From JADGRB01 sp036267635 (GTDB lineage: Bacteria; Myxococcota_A; Polyangia; Fen-1088): a DNA stretch of 64,000 nucleotides. The DNA lies in NCBI GenBank assembly GCA_036267635.1, contig DATAVR010000186.1, positions 1-64,000 on the forward strand, in the 5' to 3' direction. Under the pieces are notes generated by a model, which saw only the letters and a program-made list of their open reading frames with translations, ran no database searches and had not been told where the DNA came from. This document shows, in pieces, positions 40,263 to 50,350 of this stretch. How positions within the stretch are numbered: the stretch's first letter is position 1; each line of letters begins with the position of its first letter. A program made the translations under genes and the position numbers.

Positions 40263-42205
40263 CACGGCGCGTCTGCCGCGGCGGTCGCCGGCGGCGCCTC
40301 GACCGAATGATTGTGCCGGCGCGGGAGCCCGACGTGCGGCGCGGCGCGATCGCCGGGGGCCACGCTCTCGAAGTAGTTGTGGATGATCTCCATCGCCACC
40401 GGCGCGGCGACGTCGCCGCCGTGGCCGCCGTGCTCGACCAGCGCCGCCACCGCGATCCGCGGCCGCCCCGCCGGCGCGAAGCCGACGAACCAGGCATGGT
40501 CGCCGGCCTCGTAACCGCCGAGCTCGGTGTGGCGGCCGTGCACCTGCGCGGTGCCGGTCTTTCCGGCGACCTCGATGTCCTTGGCGCGGCTCTTGTAGGC
40601 GGTCCCCTTCGACTCGTTCACCACGCCGACCAGTGCCTGGCGGACAATCGCCAAGGTCTCCGGCGCCACGGAGACCTCGCGCCGGACGCGCGGCGCGAAC
40701 TCCTCCAGCGTCTGGCCGTCCGGCGACTCGACCCGCTCCACGATCTGCGGCAGCCAGAGCTTGCCGCCGTTGGCGATCGCCGCGTAGAGCAGCGCCATCT
40801 GCAACAGCGTCACGCGCGTCGACCCCTGACCGATGACGGCGTTCAGCGCCTGTCCGATCTGGAATCCCTCCGCCTTGGGGTTCTGCCGCTTCTGCTCGCG
40901 GTACCACTCCTCCGTCGGCAGGAAGCCGCCGTCCTCGCCGTTGAGCCCGAGCCCCGTCGGCGCGCCGAGCCCCAGGTCGGCGCCGTACTTGGCCAGGCGA
41001 TCCATCATCCCGGGACGCGAGCCGAGCTCGTAAAAGTAGACATTGCAGCTCTGGACGATGGCGTCGTAGAGGTTCACCACCCCGTGCGTCTTGGTGCACT
41101 TGAAGCGCCGCCGCGCGATCTCGAACGAGCCGTGGCACTTGGTCTTGTCGTCGGGGGTGATCAGCCGATCCTCCAGCGCCGAGATGGCGGCGATCGGCTT
41201 GAAGGTCGAGCCCGGGTAGTAGGTCTCCGCCAGCGTCTTGTCGTGGAGCGGATGGTAGCGATCGGCCAGCAGGCGCTGCTCGGCCTCGACCGTGAGGTGC
41301 CCCGACATCTCGTTGGGATCGAAGCTCGGCTTGGAGGCCATCGCCAGGATGCGGCCGGTGTCGACGTCCAGCACCACCACCCCCGCCGCCGAGACGTTGC
41401 GCAGCGCCCGCTCGGTGAAGCGCTGGGTGTCGGCGTCGATCGTCAGCACCACGTTGTTCCCCGCCACGGCCGGCTGCGCGGCCGGGCCGTCGATGACGTC
41501 GTGAATGTCGGGCTTGGGGAGCCCGCGCCGGTCGACCACGATCTTCTGGAAGCCGGCCCGCCCGCGCAGGTAGCCGTCCCATTGCCGCTCGATCCCGGTG
41601 CGGCCGATGAGGTCGCCGGCGTGGTAGCCGTCGTCCTTCTTGGCGCGCAGCTCGTCGGCCGAGATCTCGTTCATGTAGCCGATGACGTGCGCGGCCAGCG
41701 CCCCCATCGGGTACGACCGCCGCGGGGTGGAGACGATCTTGACCCCCGGCAGGTCGACGCCGGTCTCGATGGCGGCCATCGCCTCGCGCGAGATGTCCTC
41801 GGCCAGCAGCACCGGTCGCTCGCCGGCGTGCGGATCGGTGCCGCTGCCGGTTTGCACCCGCTCCCATACATCAATCGCCTCGTCGCCGTTCATCCCCAAC
41901 ACCGCCCGGAGGCGCGCGAATCCCTCGGCGGTCAAGAGGCGCGGCGTGACGTACACGTTGTACGAAGGCCGGACCGTCGCCAGGACCTTTCCCTTGCGGT
42001 CGCGGATCTGCCCGCGCACGGCCGGCAGCAGATCGGTGTGAACGATGCTGTCCGAGGTGACCCGAAAGAAAGTGTCCCCCTGGATGACCTGCAGATAAAA
42101 GAGACGCCCCGCGATCCCCAGGAAGGCGATCAGCGCCGCCAGCGCGAAGTAGCGCGCGCGCCGTCGGATCTCGGGGAGCTCCGCGTCCTGCCCTGCTATT
42201 TCCAT
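40262..42205 (-). CDS. mrdA: Penicillin-binding protein 2 (transpeptidase)
   Basis: A 647-aa class B PBP. One N-terminal helix (YFALAALIAFLGIAGRLFYLQ), then the pedestal domain (RGQIRDRKGKVLA, SYPMGALAAHVIGYM). The transpeptidase has SxxK in YPGSTFKP (about 332), SxN in QSCNVYFYELG and KTGTAQ (about 545). ATG 42205 begins MEIAGQD; the longer frame upstream has no membrane-protein character and covers a palindrome region. RodA follows immediately, as expected for this enzyme pair. Confidence 0.93.
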   Translation of the reverse strand: MEIAGQDAELPEIRRRARYFALAALIAFLGIAGRLFYLQVIQGDTFFRVTSDSIVHTDLLPAVRGQIRDRKGKVLATVRPSYNVYVTPRLLTAEGFARLRAVLGMNGDEAIDVWERVQTGSGTDPHAGERPVLLAEDISREAMAAIETGVDLPGVKIVSTPRRSYPMGALAAHVIGYMNEISADELRAKKDDGYHAGDLIGRTGIERQWDGYLRGRAGFQKIVVDRRGLPKPDIHDVIDGPAAQPAVAGNNVVLTIDADTQRFTERALRNVSAAGVVVLDVDTGRILAMASKPSFDPNEMSGHLTVEAEQRLLADRYHPLHDKTLAETYYPGSTFKPIAAISALEDRLITPDDKTKCHGSFEIARRRFKCTKTHGVVNLYDAIVQSCNVYFYELGSRPGMMDRLAKYGADLGLGAPTGLGLNGEDGGFLPTEEWYREQKRQNPKAEGFQIGQALNAVIGQGSTRVTLLQMALLYAAIANGGKLWLPQIVERVESPDGQTLEEFAPRVRREVSVAPETLAIVRQALVGVVNESKGTAYKSRAKDIEVAGKTGTAQVHGRHTELGGYEAGDHAWFVGFAPAGRPRIAVAALVEHGGHGGDVAAPVAMEIIHNYFESVAPGDRAAPHVGLPRRHNHSVEAPPATAAADAP

Positions 42206-42356
42206 GGGGGTACGGCTCGCTGCCGCTCGCGTGCCCCCAAACCCCCCTCGCTTCGTGCGGCGAAGCCGCACTGCGCTCGCGCTGGACTTTGAGGCGCATC
42301 AGTCATTCTGTGGTGCTGGTTCATCTTCGGGGGCTGCTTCATCTTCGGGGGCTGCT
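42206..42356. other. mrdA-mreD gap with palindrome
   Basis: The 151-bp gap contains a perfect palindrome GTGCGGC-GAA-GCCGCAC (42255-42271) and a larger imperfect stem with CCCCC/GGGGG ends. No gene is seen. The palindrome resembles hairpin 1 of the two-hairpin family, but the GAACCCT arm is lacking. Confidence 0.45.
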
Positions 42357-42370
42357 TCATCTTCGGGGGA
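42321..42370 (-). repeat. 18-nt tandem repeat at the end of mreD
   Basis: The unit TCATCTTCGGGGGCTGCT (plus strand) occurs twice in full (42321-42338, 42339-42356) and once partly (42357-42370). The third copy supplies the mreD stop. Probably slippage; it may have extended or trimmed the reading frame. Confidence 0.85.
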
Positions 42371-42899
42371 CGGGGTCGAGGCTGTGGGGGCCGCGGGCGA
42401 GGCCGACGCGCGAGCGGGCGCTGTCGACCTTGCCGTCGATGCGGCGGAAGAGGCCGAGGATCACCGGCGCGACGAGGCCGGTCAGCAGCGCCTCGAGCGG
42501 CGCCAGGCGCAGCCCGCCGTAGCCCCCTTCGGGCGCCACCTGGGCCCGCACGATGACGATCAACACCGAAGCGAGCAGGCTGGCGACGAACGCGGTCGCG
42601 GCCGAAAGAACGATCCCCTGCACCGCCAGCCGGGTGGTGAGGCCCCGCGCGAACAGGGCCATCAGCACGAACACGAAGGCGTGCACCCCTTGAGGCGCCC
42701 CCGAGACGAGGTCGAACAGGTAGCCGGTCGCAAACGCCACCACAGCCGCCGAAGAGATCGTCCATTTCGAGGACAGCCCGACGTGCATCACCACCAGGAG
42801 GCCGAGGCTGGGGGGCACCATGTGCACGGACGTCTCGAGCACCGTCGACTGCAGGATCAGCAGCAAATAGGCGACGAAGAGGGTGACGGCGGATCTCAT
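42357..42899 (-). CDS. mreD: Rod-shape determining protein MreD
   Basis: A 180-aa polytopic membrane protein of the elongasome. Helices at about 4-24, 33-50, 55-75, 80-115 and 130-160; SAVTLFVAYLLLILQST and ATGYLFDLVSGAPQGVHAFVFVLMAL are MreD-like. ATG 42899 is chosen because the open frame upstream is an out-of-phase extension into mreC. mreC ends 22 nt before it. Confidence 0.88.
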   Translation of the reverse strand: MRSAVTLFVAYLLLILQSTVLETSVHMVPPSLGLLVVMHVGLSSKWTISSAAVVAFATGYLFDLVSGAPQGVHAFVFVLMALFARGLTTRLAVQGIVLSAATAFVASLLASVLIVIVRAQVAPEGGYGGLRLAPLEALLTGLVAPVILGLFRRIDGKVDSARSRVGLARGPHSLDPVPRR

Positions 42900-42921
42900 C
42901 GTGATCTCACGTGGGGGGCCT

Positions 42922-43812
42922 TCATCTATAGACCATCGGGCCGCGCGCCGGCAGGCGGCGGGCGGCGGGATCGGAGTCGGGCGCGGGCGGCGGCGCGACC
43001 ACCACCAGCACCTCCGAGAGCCGGGCGAAGTCGACGTCGGGCGTGACCTCGACGTCCTGGTAGAGCCCGACCGCCCCCGGGACGACACGCGTGATGTGCC
43101 CGACCGCCAGGTTGCGGGGGAACGAGCTGCCGAGGCCGCTCGTCACCACGGCGTCGCCCTCCTTCGCCGGCTCGCCCCGCGCCAGGTACTCGACGGTGCA
43201 GCGGTAGGCGTTCTCGGCCGCCTTGCCGCGCAAGATGCCGCGCCCGCCGGTGCGGGGGATGACCACATCGATAGCCGACCGCGGGTCGACCAGCAGCAGG
43301 ATATCGGAGCTCTTCCCCGAGACGCGGTTCACGCGTCCGACCACCCCGTCGGGGGTCAAGACCGGCATCCCGTGGCGGACCGCCCCCTCGCCATGATCGA
43401 TGTCGACGCGGGCGACGCGAAAATAGGGCGAAGCGTCGACGGCGATCACGCGCGCGGCGATCGTCTCGGCCGGCGTCACGTCGCGCAGGCCGAGGAGGCG
43501 CTGGTAGCGCCCGCTCTCCTCGGCCAGGCGCCGCATCTCGGTCAGCTCGGCGCGCAGCTTCTGGTTCTCACGCGTGAGCGCCTCGTTCTCGCCCCGCACG
43601 TGCGTGAGCTCGACGTAGTGATCGGCCACGCCGGTGATGGCGCGCGCGATGAGCGACATCGCCGACTGCGCCGGCGAGACCAGCCGCAGGATCCCCCGGT
43701 CGAGCGCCGAGAGATCGCCCGGATTCTTGGCGCTCATCCGCAGCGCGATGATCGCGATGAGCAGCGTGACCGCCACGACGACGGCTTCGCGCAGGCGCTT
43801 ACCCGGACCCAT
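42922..43812 (-). CDS. mreC: Rod-shape determining protein MreC
   Basis: 296 aa. One N-terminal helix (VVVAVTLLIAIIALRMS), a coiled coil (about 65-105: HVRGENEALTRENQKLRAELTEMRRLAEE) and the beta-rich periplasmic domain (TIAARVIAVDASPYFRVARVDIDHGEG, GVVGRVNRVSGKSSDILLLVDP, VVTSGLGSSFPRNLAVGHI). It scaffolds PBP2/RodA. The last 25 residues are a Pro/Ala-rich tail. mreB lies upstream, separated by repeat E. Confidence 0.92.
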   Translation of the reverse strand: MGPGKRLREAVVVAVTLLIAIIALRMSAKNPGDLSALDRGILRLVSPAQSAMSLIARAITGVADHYVELTHVRGENEALTRENQKLRAELTEMRRLAEESGRYQRLLGLRDVTPAETIAARVIAVDASPYFRVARVDIDHGEGAVRHGMPVLTPDGVVGRVNRVSGKSSDILLLVDPRSAIDVVIPRTGGRGILRGKAAENAYRCTVEYLARGEPAKEGDAVVTSGLGSSFPRNLAVGHITRVVPGAVGLYQDVEVTPDVDFARLSEVLVVVAPPPAPDSDPAARRLPARGPMVYR

Positions 43813-43862
43813 GCGCCCCTATTGTGGCCGGCTCAAGCGCGAAATCGCCAGTTCCACCGAAA

Positions 43863-43938
43863 AAAGAACCCTCGAAGAGTTCTTTAAATCTCCCGCGGCG
43901 AGGCTCGCCGGGCAAAGCCCATCGAGCCTCACGCGATT
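43863..43938 (-). repeat. Two-hairpin element, copy E, with terminator-like hairpin
   Basis: Read on the minus strand from mreB: AATCGCGTGAGGCTCGA, hairpin GGGC-TTT-GCCC, GCCGCGGGAGA, then AAAGAACTCT-TCG-AGGGTTCTTT running into a T-run. Unlike the other copies the last hairpin ends in T residues, so it could terminate or attenuate transcription between mreB and mreC. Confidence 0.7.
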
Positions 43939-43949
43939 GCGCAGGGGAC

Positions 43950-44984
<1,035 letters not shown>

Positions 44985-45086
44985 GGATTGTGCGCCCCGC
45001 GCGCCGCCCCGATTTGCCGCGCCGACGAGACGATTGCTTTTATCACACCGGGTGGCACTCCGATAGGGAGCGCCGGATGATTGTGG

Positions 45087-45092
45087 TAGATT
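45087..45092 (+). promoter_or_regulatory. Extended -10 TGG-TAGATT before the PpiD-like gene
   Basis: TAGATT with TGG just upstream ends 10 nt before ATG 45103, predicting a leader of about 3-4 nt. Confidence 0.5.
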
Positions 45093-45102
45093 CCGCCCCG
45101 CC

Positions 45103-46815
45103 ATGCTCGAGCAAATGCGGCAATCTTCGCGGTCGCTGCTGATCTACCTGTTGTTCCTGTTCCTGATCGCGATCTTCGTCATCAGCTTCGGACCCCAGTC
45201 GCGCGGCACCTCCTGCGACCAGGTGATGAGCGGCAACGACCACTATGCAGCGCAGGTAGGCAGCGGCACCATCACCCAGAGCACCTTCCGCTACGGTTTC
45301 ATGCTGAGAGGCGGCGCCCAGATCCCGCCCCAGATGGCCAAGCGCGAACATCTCAAAGAGATGGTCATGGACCAGCTCATCGAGCGAGAGCTCCTGGCCG
45401 CCGAGGCCGATCGCCTCGGCTTCGTGGTGACCGACGAAGAGGTCGAGGATCAGATCGCCGACTCTCGGATCATCGGCCTGGGGACGGAGCACAAGGTCCC
45501 CCAGCTGCAAAAAGACGGAAAATTCAACTACGACTCCTTCAAGAAGTTTCTTCAATACGACCTCGGCGTCACCCCCAAGGGCTTCGTCGCCGAGCAGAAA
45601 AAAGAGCTGCTGGCCGCGCAGCTGCGCGATCTGTTGCGCTCGGGCGTGGTCGTCTCGACCGATGAGGTGAAGGACGACTTCATGCGGCGGGGCCGCCAGG
45701 TGAACCTCGAGTACCTGCGGTTCGCCGGCAGCCGCTATCAGCCCGACGTGGTGCTGACCGACGCCGAGATCGCCGACTACGCGGCCAAGAACGACGCCAA
45801 GCTCAAGGAGCTCTACGAGCAGAAGCGGTTCGTCTACGAGAAGGTGAACGACGAGCGCAAGCTGCGCCAGATTCTGGTCAAGGTTCCCCACGACGCCACC
45901 GACGCGCAGGACAAGGCGGCCCGCGACAAGGCGAACGCGCTCGGCGAAAAGCTCAAGAAGGGAGCCAAGGCCTCCGGCAAGGACGGAGTCACCTTCGCCG
46001 AGGTGGCGCGGGACTCGTCGGACGACGCCGCCAGCAAGGCGCAGGCGGGCGAGCTCGGGTGGCGCGCGCACGGCGCCGCCAACCTCCCCGCCCTCCTCGA
46101 GGAGAAGGTCTGGAAGGCGACCACCGGCGCCATCGTCGGCCCGCTGCGCGGCGCTGACGGCTACGTCATCTTCAAGGTCGAGGGGCAACGCAACGGGAAC
46201 ATCTCGTACGAGCAGGCCAAGCTGGAGCTGGCCGAGCAGAAGCTGCGCGAGGAGAGGGGCGACGTGAAGGCCAAGGCGGCCGCCACCGACGCCGTCGCCA
46301 CCCTGCAAGCGACGCCCGCCAAGTCGATGAAGGATCTCTTCCCCTCGCCGGAAGGCGACAAGGCGGAGGCAGAGCCGGCCGCGGCGGCCGACGCCCCCAG
46401 CGGCGGGCCGCGCGTCGAGGAGACGGGCCTGTTCTCGCTGCGCGCGACGCGCGAAGGGGTCGTCGTCGAGGGGATCGGCGTCTCGACCCCGCTCGCCAAG
46501 GCCGCCTTCGCGCTCACCACCGCCGCGCCGGTGGCCGGGCCGTTCGAGGTCGGCGGAACGTTCGTGGTGGTGCGGCTGAAAGAGCGCAAGGATCCCGATC
46601 TGGCCGACTTCGAGAAGCACAAGATCGAGCTTTCGCGCGAGGCGCAGCTGGTCAAATGGGAGCGGGTCCTCACCGACTGGACGACCGCGCGTTGCCAGGA
46701 GGTGAAGCAGGCCAAGCGGATCAATGTGAACACCGAGATCCTCAAGTACGACGACGGCGGCGAGCCGCCGGCCTACGAGCCCTGCGCCCCTCACCGCGCT
46801 CAGCTCGGAGGCTAG
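45103..46815 (+). CDS. PpiD/SurA-like membrane-anchored peptidyl-prolyl isomerase chaperone
   Basis: A 570-aa protein with one N-terminal helix (LLIYLLFLFLIAIFVISFG) and a periplasmic remainder. A SurA_N-like helical domain (about 60-190: HLKEMVMDQLIERELLAAEADRLGFVVTDEEVEDQI) is followed by a parvulin-like segment (about 250-365: RKLRQILVKVPHDA...TFAEVARDSSDDAASKAQAGELGWRA...IVGPLRGADGYVIFKVE). The C-terminal half has a second, degenerate part. This is the PpiD arrangement: chaperoning proteins as they leave SecYEG. It heads ppiD-TPR-rlmM-like and is divergent from mreB. Confidence 0.85.
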   Translation: MLEQMRQSSRSLLIYLLFLFLIAIFVISFGPQSRGTSCDQVMSGNDHYAAQVGSGTITQSTFRYGFMLRGGAQIPPQMAKREHLKEMVMDQLIERELLAAEADRLGFVVTDEEVEDQIADSRIIGLGTEHKVPQLQKDGKFNYDSFKKFLQYDLGVTPKGFVAEQKKELLAAQLRDLLRSGVVVSTDEVKDDFMRRGRQVNLEYLRFAGSRYQPDVVLTDAEIADYAAKNDAKLKELYEQKRFVYEKVNDERKLRQILVKVPHDATDAQDKAARDKANALGEKLKKGAKASGKDGVTFAEVARDSSDDAASKAQAGELGWRAHGAANLPALLEEKVWKATTGAIVGPLRGADGYVIFKVEGQRNGNISYEQAKLELAEQKLREERGDVKAKAAATDAVATLQATPAKSMKDLFPSPEGDKAEAEPAAAADAPSGGPRVEETGLFSLRATREGVVVEGIGVSTPLAKAAFALTTAAPVAGPFEVGGTFVVVRLKERKDPDLADFEKHKIELSREAQLVKWERVLTDWTTARCQEVKQAKRINVNTEILKYDDGGEPPAYEPCAPHRAQLGG

Positions 46816-46825
46816 GAAAGCCCGG

Positions 46826-49800
46826 ATGGCCGACGCCGCGGCGGCGATGGCCCTCGCCCTGGTGGACGGCCGGGCGGTCCTGACAGTCGCCGCCCGCGAC
46901 CTCGGGCCAGTCATGGTGGAGCGGCTGGAGGTCGAGTGGCCCGGCGCGCGCAAGGCGTTGGCCATCGCCCAGCTCCGCAACCGCCGCGGTCACCTTCGCG
47001 TGGCCACGCTGATCATCGACCGCGCGCGTATCGAAAGCCGGGTGGCGGCGGCGCAGGCCCCGTCCGCGACGATGGGTGTCGCGCTGGAGCCTGGCCACCT
47101 GCTGCTCTCCGGGGAGGCGCAGCCGGGCAATGGCAGCGCGCCCGGGTTCTCCGCGCGTCTCGTCCTCGGCCCGGGAGAGGGGCGCAAGCTGCGCGTCTCC
47201 GTCGACGGCGGGGAGGCGGACCCGAGCGACGTGCGGACCGCGCTGGCGGCGGTGTTCGGCGCGCCCGCCGCGGGTGACGACGCGTTCGAGGTCGATCCGC
47301 TCGCCGCCGCGCTCGACGAGATCTTCGTCGCCGACGGATTCCGCCTCCCCGACAGCGGCAACCTGCGGCTGGGAACGGTCCGTGTGTCGGCGGGCCGCAT
47401 CGCGCTGCGCTGGTCCTCGGGCCTCGAGCCCGAAGTCCTCGATGTCGGAACCGAGGACGCCGACGAGATCTCGGCGCTCCGACGCGCGCTCGACACCGCA
47501 CCCGAAGGATCGCCGCGCGCCGAGGTGGCTCACCTGCTCGCCGCCGCCTACGAGAAGAGCGGCGAGCAAGAGGGGGCGCTGGCGGCGCTGCAGATCTGCA
47601 TCGACAACGCCGCCGCAGGGCCGCTGGTGGGGACGGCGTGGCGGCGGCTGGTCGAGCTCCTCGCCCGGCAGGGGGATCCGCACGCCGCCGCGCGCGCTCT
47701 CATCGCCTCTGCCGACGACGCGCGGGTCGGCGCCAGCGACGTCGAGCGCGCGGCGACGCTGGTGGCGGCGGCCGAGATCCTGCGCAAGCGGCTCGACCTG
47801 CCGGGCGACGCCGGGATGCTGCTGGAGCGGGCGGTGACGCTCGATCCAGCCTCGGCTGAAGCGCTCGAGGCGCTGGAGGCGCTCAGCGCCGACGCCGGGG
47901 AGCTCGATCGGCTGGCCGAGGTGCTCGAGCGCAAGATCGAGGTGGTGGCCCGCGGTCCCCGCGAACAAAAGACGATCCTCGCGCGGTTGGCCCAGATCTA
48001 CGATCAGAATCTGGGCCGCGCGCCTCTCGCCCGGCGGACCTATGAACGGCTGCTGAAGATCGACCCCCAGCACGCTGGCGCGCTGGAGTTTCTGGCGCGC
48101 CAAGGGGCACGAACGGGAACGCTGCCGCCCCCTCCCCCGCCGCCGCGGGCGGAGACGCTGGAGCCAGGACCGACACCCGCCGCCGAAAACCGAGCCGAGC
48201 AAAAATATTGGCGGTCGGTCGGCGTCGAGTCGGAGCCGGTGCTGCGCGCCAACTCTCTGGTGGCGAAGGCGCGCGTGTCGCTCTCGCGCGGTGAGATCCC
48301 GGCCGCCACCGACGATCTGGAGCAGGCGCTCGCCGCCGCGCCCCGGCACTCGGCCGCGCTCATGCTCCTCGCCGAGCTCAGCTACCGCAAGCAGGAGTGG
48401 CATCGCGCGCGCGAGCTCTACGCCGCGCTGGAGATGGTCCCCGACGCCGCCGACGCCGTTCCACGCGCCGAGCTGGTTTCGCGGCGCGCGGCGCTGGCAC
48501 AGCGGCTCGGCGAGAGCGCCGAGGCGGAGGCGCTCTACCGGGAGCTCGCCATCCTCAACCCGCGGCATGCCCAGGCGCGGCGCGTGCTCGCCGAGCTGGC
48601 GCTCGCCCGCGGCGACACGGCCACGGCCGCCTTGCGCCTCGAGGAGCTCCTGCGGCTCTTGCCGGCGGGCTCCTCGGGTGATCTGGTCGATCTCCGCCAC
48701 CGCCTGGGTGCCATCTACGCCGAGACCAGCGAATGGAACGGCGCCCGTTACTACCTCGAGCTGGTCATCGATCAGGAGCCGAACCGTCTTGCCGCGCTGG
48801 AGCTCTTGGCGCAGACCTATCAGAAGCTGGGGCTTCACCTGGAGGCGGCCGAGACCTGCGGGCGCCTGGCGCGCCTCTATCCCGACCCGGACCACCGCGC
48901 CGCCGTGCTCTACCGCCAGGCGGAGATCCGCCGGACGCAGCTCGGCGACGAGGCCGGCGCGCTCGACGCTTACCTCCGCTCGTCGGACGCCGACCCCCGC
49001 TTCGTTCCGTCGCGGCTGCGCCTGGTCGATCATTTTTGGGCCGAAGGGGATCTCGACGTGGTCGCCGATCTCGCCAGCGATCTGGCGGCGACCCCGCTGT
49101 CGCCGGGAACGGACGCCGACCTGGTCGCGCGCCTCGGCATCGCGGTCGCCGGGCCGCGCAGCGAGACGCCGCCCGGCTTCTCCCTGGCCGCGCACCCCGC
49201 GCTGGCGGAGGCCGCCGTGCGGGTGCTGGCGCTGGCCGGCGATCGGGCCGCGGCCCGCGGCGTCGATTCGATCGATCCGATGATCACCCACGCACGTTTC
49301 TGGGCAGGCGCCGAGGGGGAGCGGACGCTGGTGGCGCTGCTCACCGACCTGGTGCTGGCCGACCCGGCCCGCCCCGGTCCGGCCCTGGTGCTGGGCGGTC
49401 TGGCCGCGCGCACCCGGCGGCTGGCGCTGGCCCGCGCGGCCTACTCGCTCCCCGCCTTCGTCCAACCGGAGGGCCTCGCGACCAAGCTGCTCGACGCCCT
49501 CCCGGCGGCAGAGGCGGTGCGCCCCGAGGCGGTCCGCCCCGGCACGCCGGTCGACCATCCGGACGTGGCCGGTCCGGTGCGGCGCGCGCTGTCGCGCCTG
49601 GCGCCGGCGCTGCTCGGCCTCGACTACGACCAACCCGCACCCAAGCCGGTCGAGGGGAGCGGTCTGCCGCCCGGGCGCGCCATCGAGCTGCGCCGGATCG
49701 CCGACCTCCTGGGCGCGCCGGCGTTCGTCGTCGCGCCGGACGCCGAGGGGCTGCGCCGCACGCCGTCGCCCCAGGGTGAACGGCGGCGGCTGCGCCTCAT

Positions 49801-50347
49801 CCCCACCCAGCCGGCGGGGCTGCTCATCAGCCCGGCCGCCGTCATGATGGCGCCGCAGGCCTGGTCGTTCGTCGCGGGGCGCGCCATCGAGGCGCTGCGC
49901 AGCGGGCTCGTGACGGCCGGGTTGAGCGGCGTCGACGGCCTGGGGCGTCTGCTCGAGGGGGCGCGCGCGGCGCTGGGCGGCGCGGCAGCCGAGGAGCCGC
50001 GCGCCGTGGCGGTGGCCGAGTGGTTGAAGCGCCCCGAAGCGATGGTCACGCTCGGCGGGCCGGAGGCGCGGGCGGAGCTCCGGGCCGACGTCGAGGCGGC
50101 GTTGACCGCGCTTCCCGACTGGCAAACTTTCAGGCGCGGCACCCGGCACACCTGCAACCGGATCGGCCTGCTCGTCTGCGGCAGCCCGGTCGACGTGCTC
50201 TCGGTCGTCTCCGAAGGGGAGCTCCACGGCGACGACGACGAGCCGCCGACCGCGGCCATTCGCGCCGAGTTCCTGCGCGGGGAGTCGCCGCGCGAGATCA
50301 TCACCTTCATGTTCTCGCCGGCCTACGAGACCGCGGCCGCGACGTAG
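46826..50347 (+). CDS. Very large TPR protein of unknown function
   Basis: 1173 aa with no signal peptide. The first 190 residues are beta-rich and not recognised. Residues 200-700 carry repeated TPR-like helices (EQEGALAALQICIDNAAAG, RLAEVLERKIEVVARG, EAEALYRELAILNPRHAQARRVLAELALARGDTATAALRLEELLRLLP, EWNGARYYLELVIDQEPNRLAALELLAQTYQKLGLHLEAAETCGRLARLYP), with a Pro linker at about 430. The C-terminal 350 residues (HVRRAP..GLLISPAAVMMAPQAWSFVAGRAIEAL, GLLVCGSPVDVLSVV) form a domain I cannot name. It is a likely scaffold. It starts 10 nt after the PpiD-like gene with GGAGG upstream. Confidence 0.75.
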   Translation: MADAAAAMALALVDGRAVLTVAARDLGPVMVERLEVEWPGARKALAIAQLRNRRGHLRVATLIIDRARIESRVAAAQAPSATMGVALEPGHLLLSGEAQPGNGSAPGFSARLVLGPGEGRKLRVSVDGGEADPSDVRTALAAVFGAPAAGDDAFEVDPLAAALDEIFVADGFRLPDSGNLRLGTVRVSAGRIALRWSSGLEPEVLDVGTEDADEISALRRALDTAPEGSPRAEVAHLLAAAYEKSGEQEGALAALQICIDNAAAGPLVGTAWRRLVELLARQGDPHAAARALIASADDARVGASDVERAATLVAAAEILRKRLDLPGDAGMLLERAVTLDPASAEALEALEALSADAGELDRLAEVLERKIEVVARGPREQKTILARLAQIYDQNLGRAPLARRTYERLLKIDPQHAGALEFLARQGARTGTLPPPPPPPRAETLEPGPTPAAENRAEQKYWRSVGVESEPVLRANSLVAKARVSLSRGEIPAATDDLEQALAAAPRHSAALMLLAELSYRKQEWHRARELYAALEMVPDAADAVPRAELVSRRAALAQRLGESAEAEALYRELAILNPRHAQARRVLAELALARGDTATAALRLEELLRLLPAGSSGDLVDLRHRLGAIYAETSEWNGARYYLELVIDQEPNRLAALELLAQTYQKLGLHLEAAETCGRLARLYPDPDHRAAVLYRQAEIRRTQLGDEAGALDAYLRSSDADPRFVPSRLRLVDHFWAEGDLDVVADLASDLAATPLSPGTDADLVARLGIAVAGPRSETPPGFSLAAHPALAEAAVRVLALAGDRAAARGVDSIDPMITHARFWAGAEGERTLVALLTDLVLADPARPGPALVLGGLAARTRRLALARAAYSLPAFVQPEGLATKLLDALPAAEAVRPEAVRPGTPVDHPDVAGPVRRALSRLAPALLGLDYDQPAPKPVEGSGLPPGRAIELRRIADLLGAPAFVVAPDAEGLRRTPSPQGERRRLRLIPTQPAGLLISPAAVMMAPQAWSFVAGRAIEALRSGLVTAGLSGVDGLGRLLEGARAALGGAAAEEPRAVAVAEWLKRPEAMVTLGGPEARAELRADVEAALTALPDWQTFRRGTRHTCNRIGLLVCGSPVDVLSVVSEGELHGDDDEPPTAAIRAEFLRGESPREIITFMFSPAYETAAAT

Positions 50348-50350
50348 CCG

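Noticed and set aside
39165..41867. A 900-codon minus frame ending in RodA
   Set aside because: The first 535 codons are an off-frame reading of mrdA; RodA begins at the overlapping ATG 40262.
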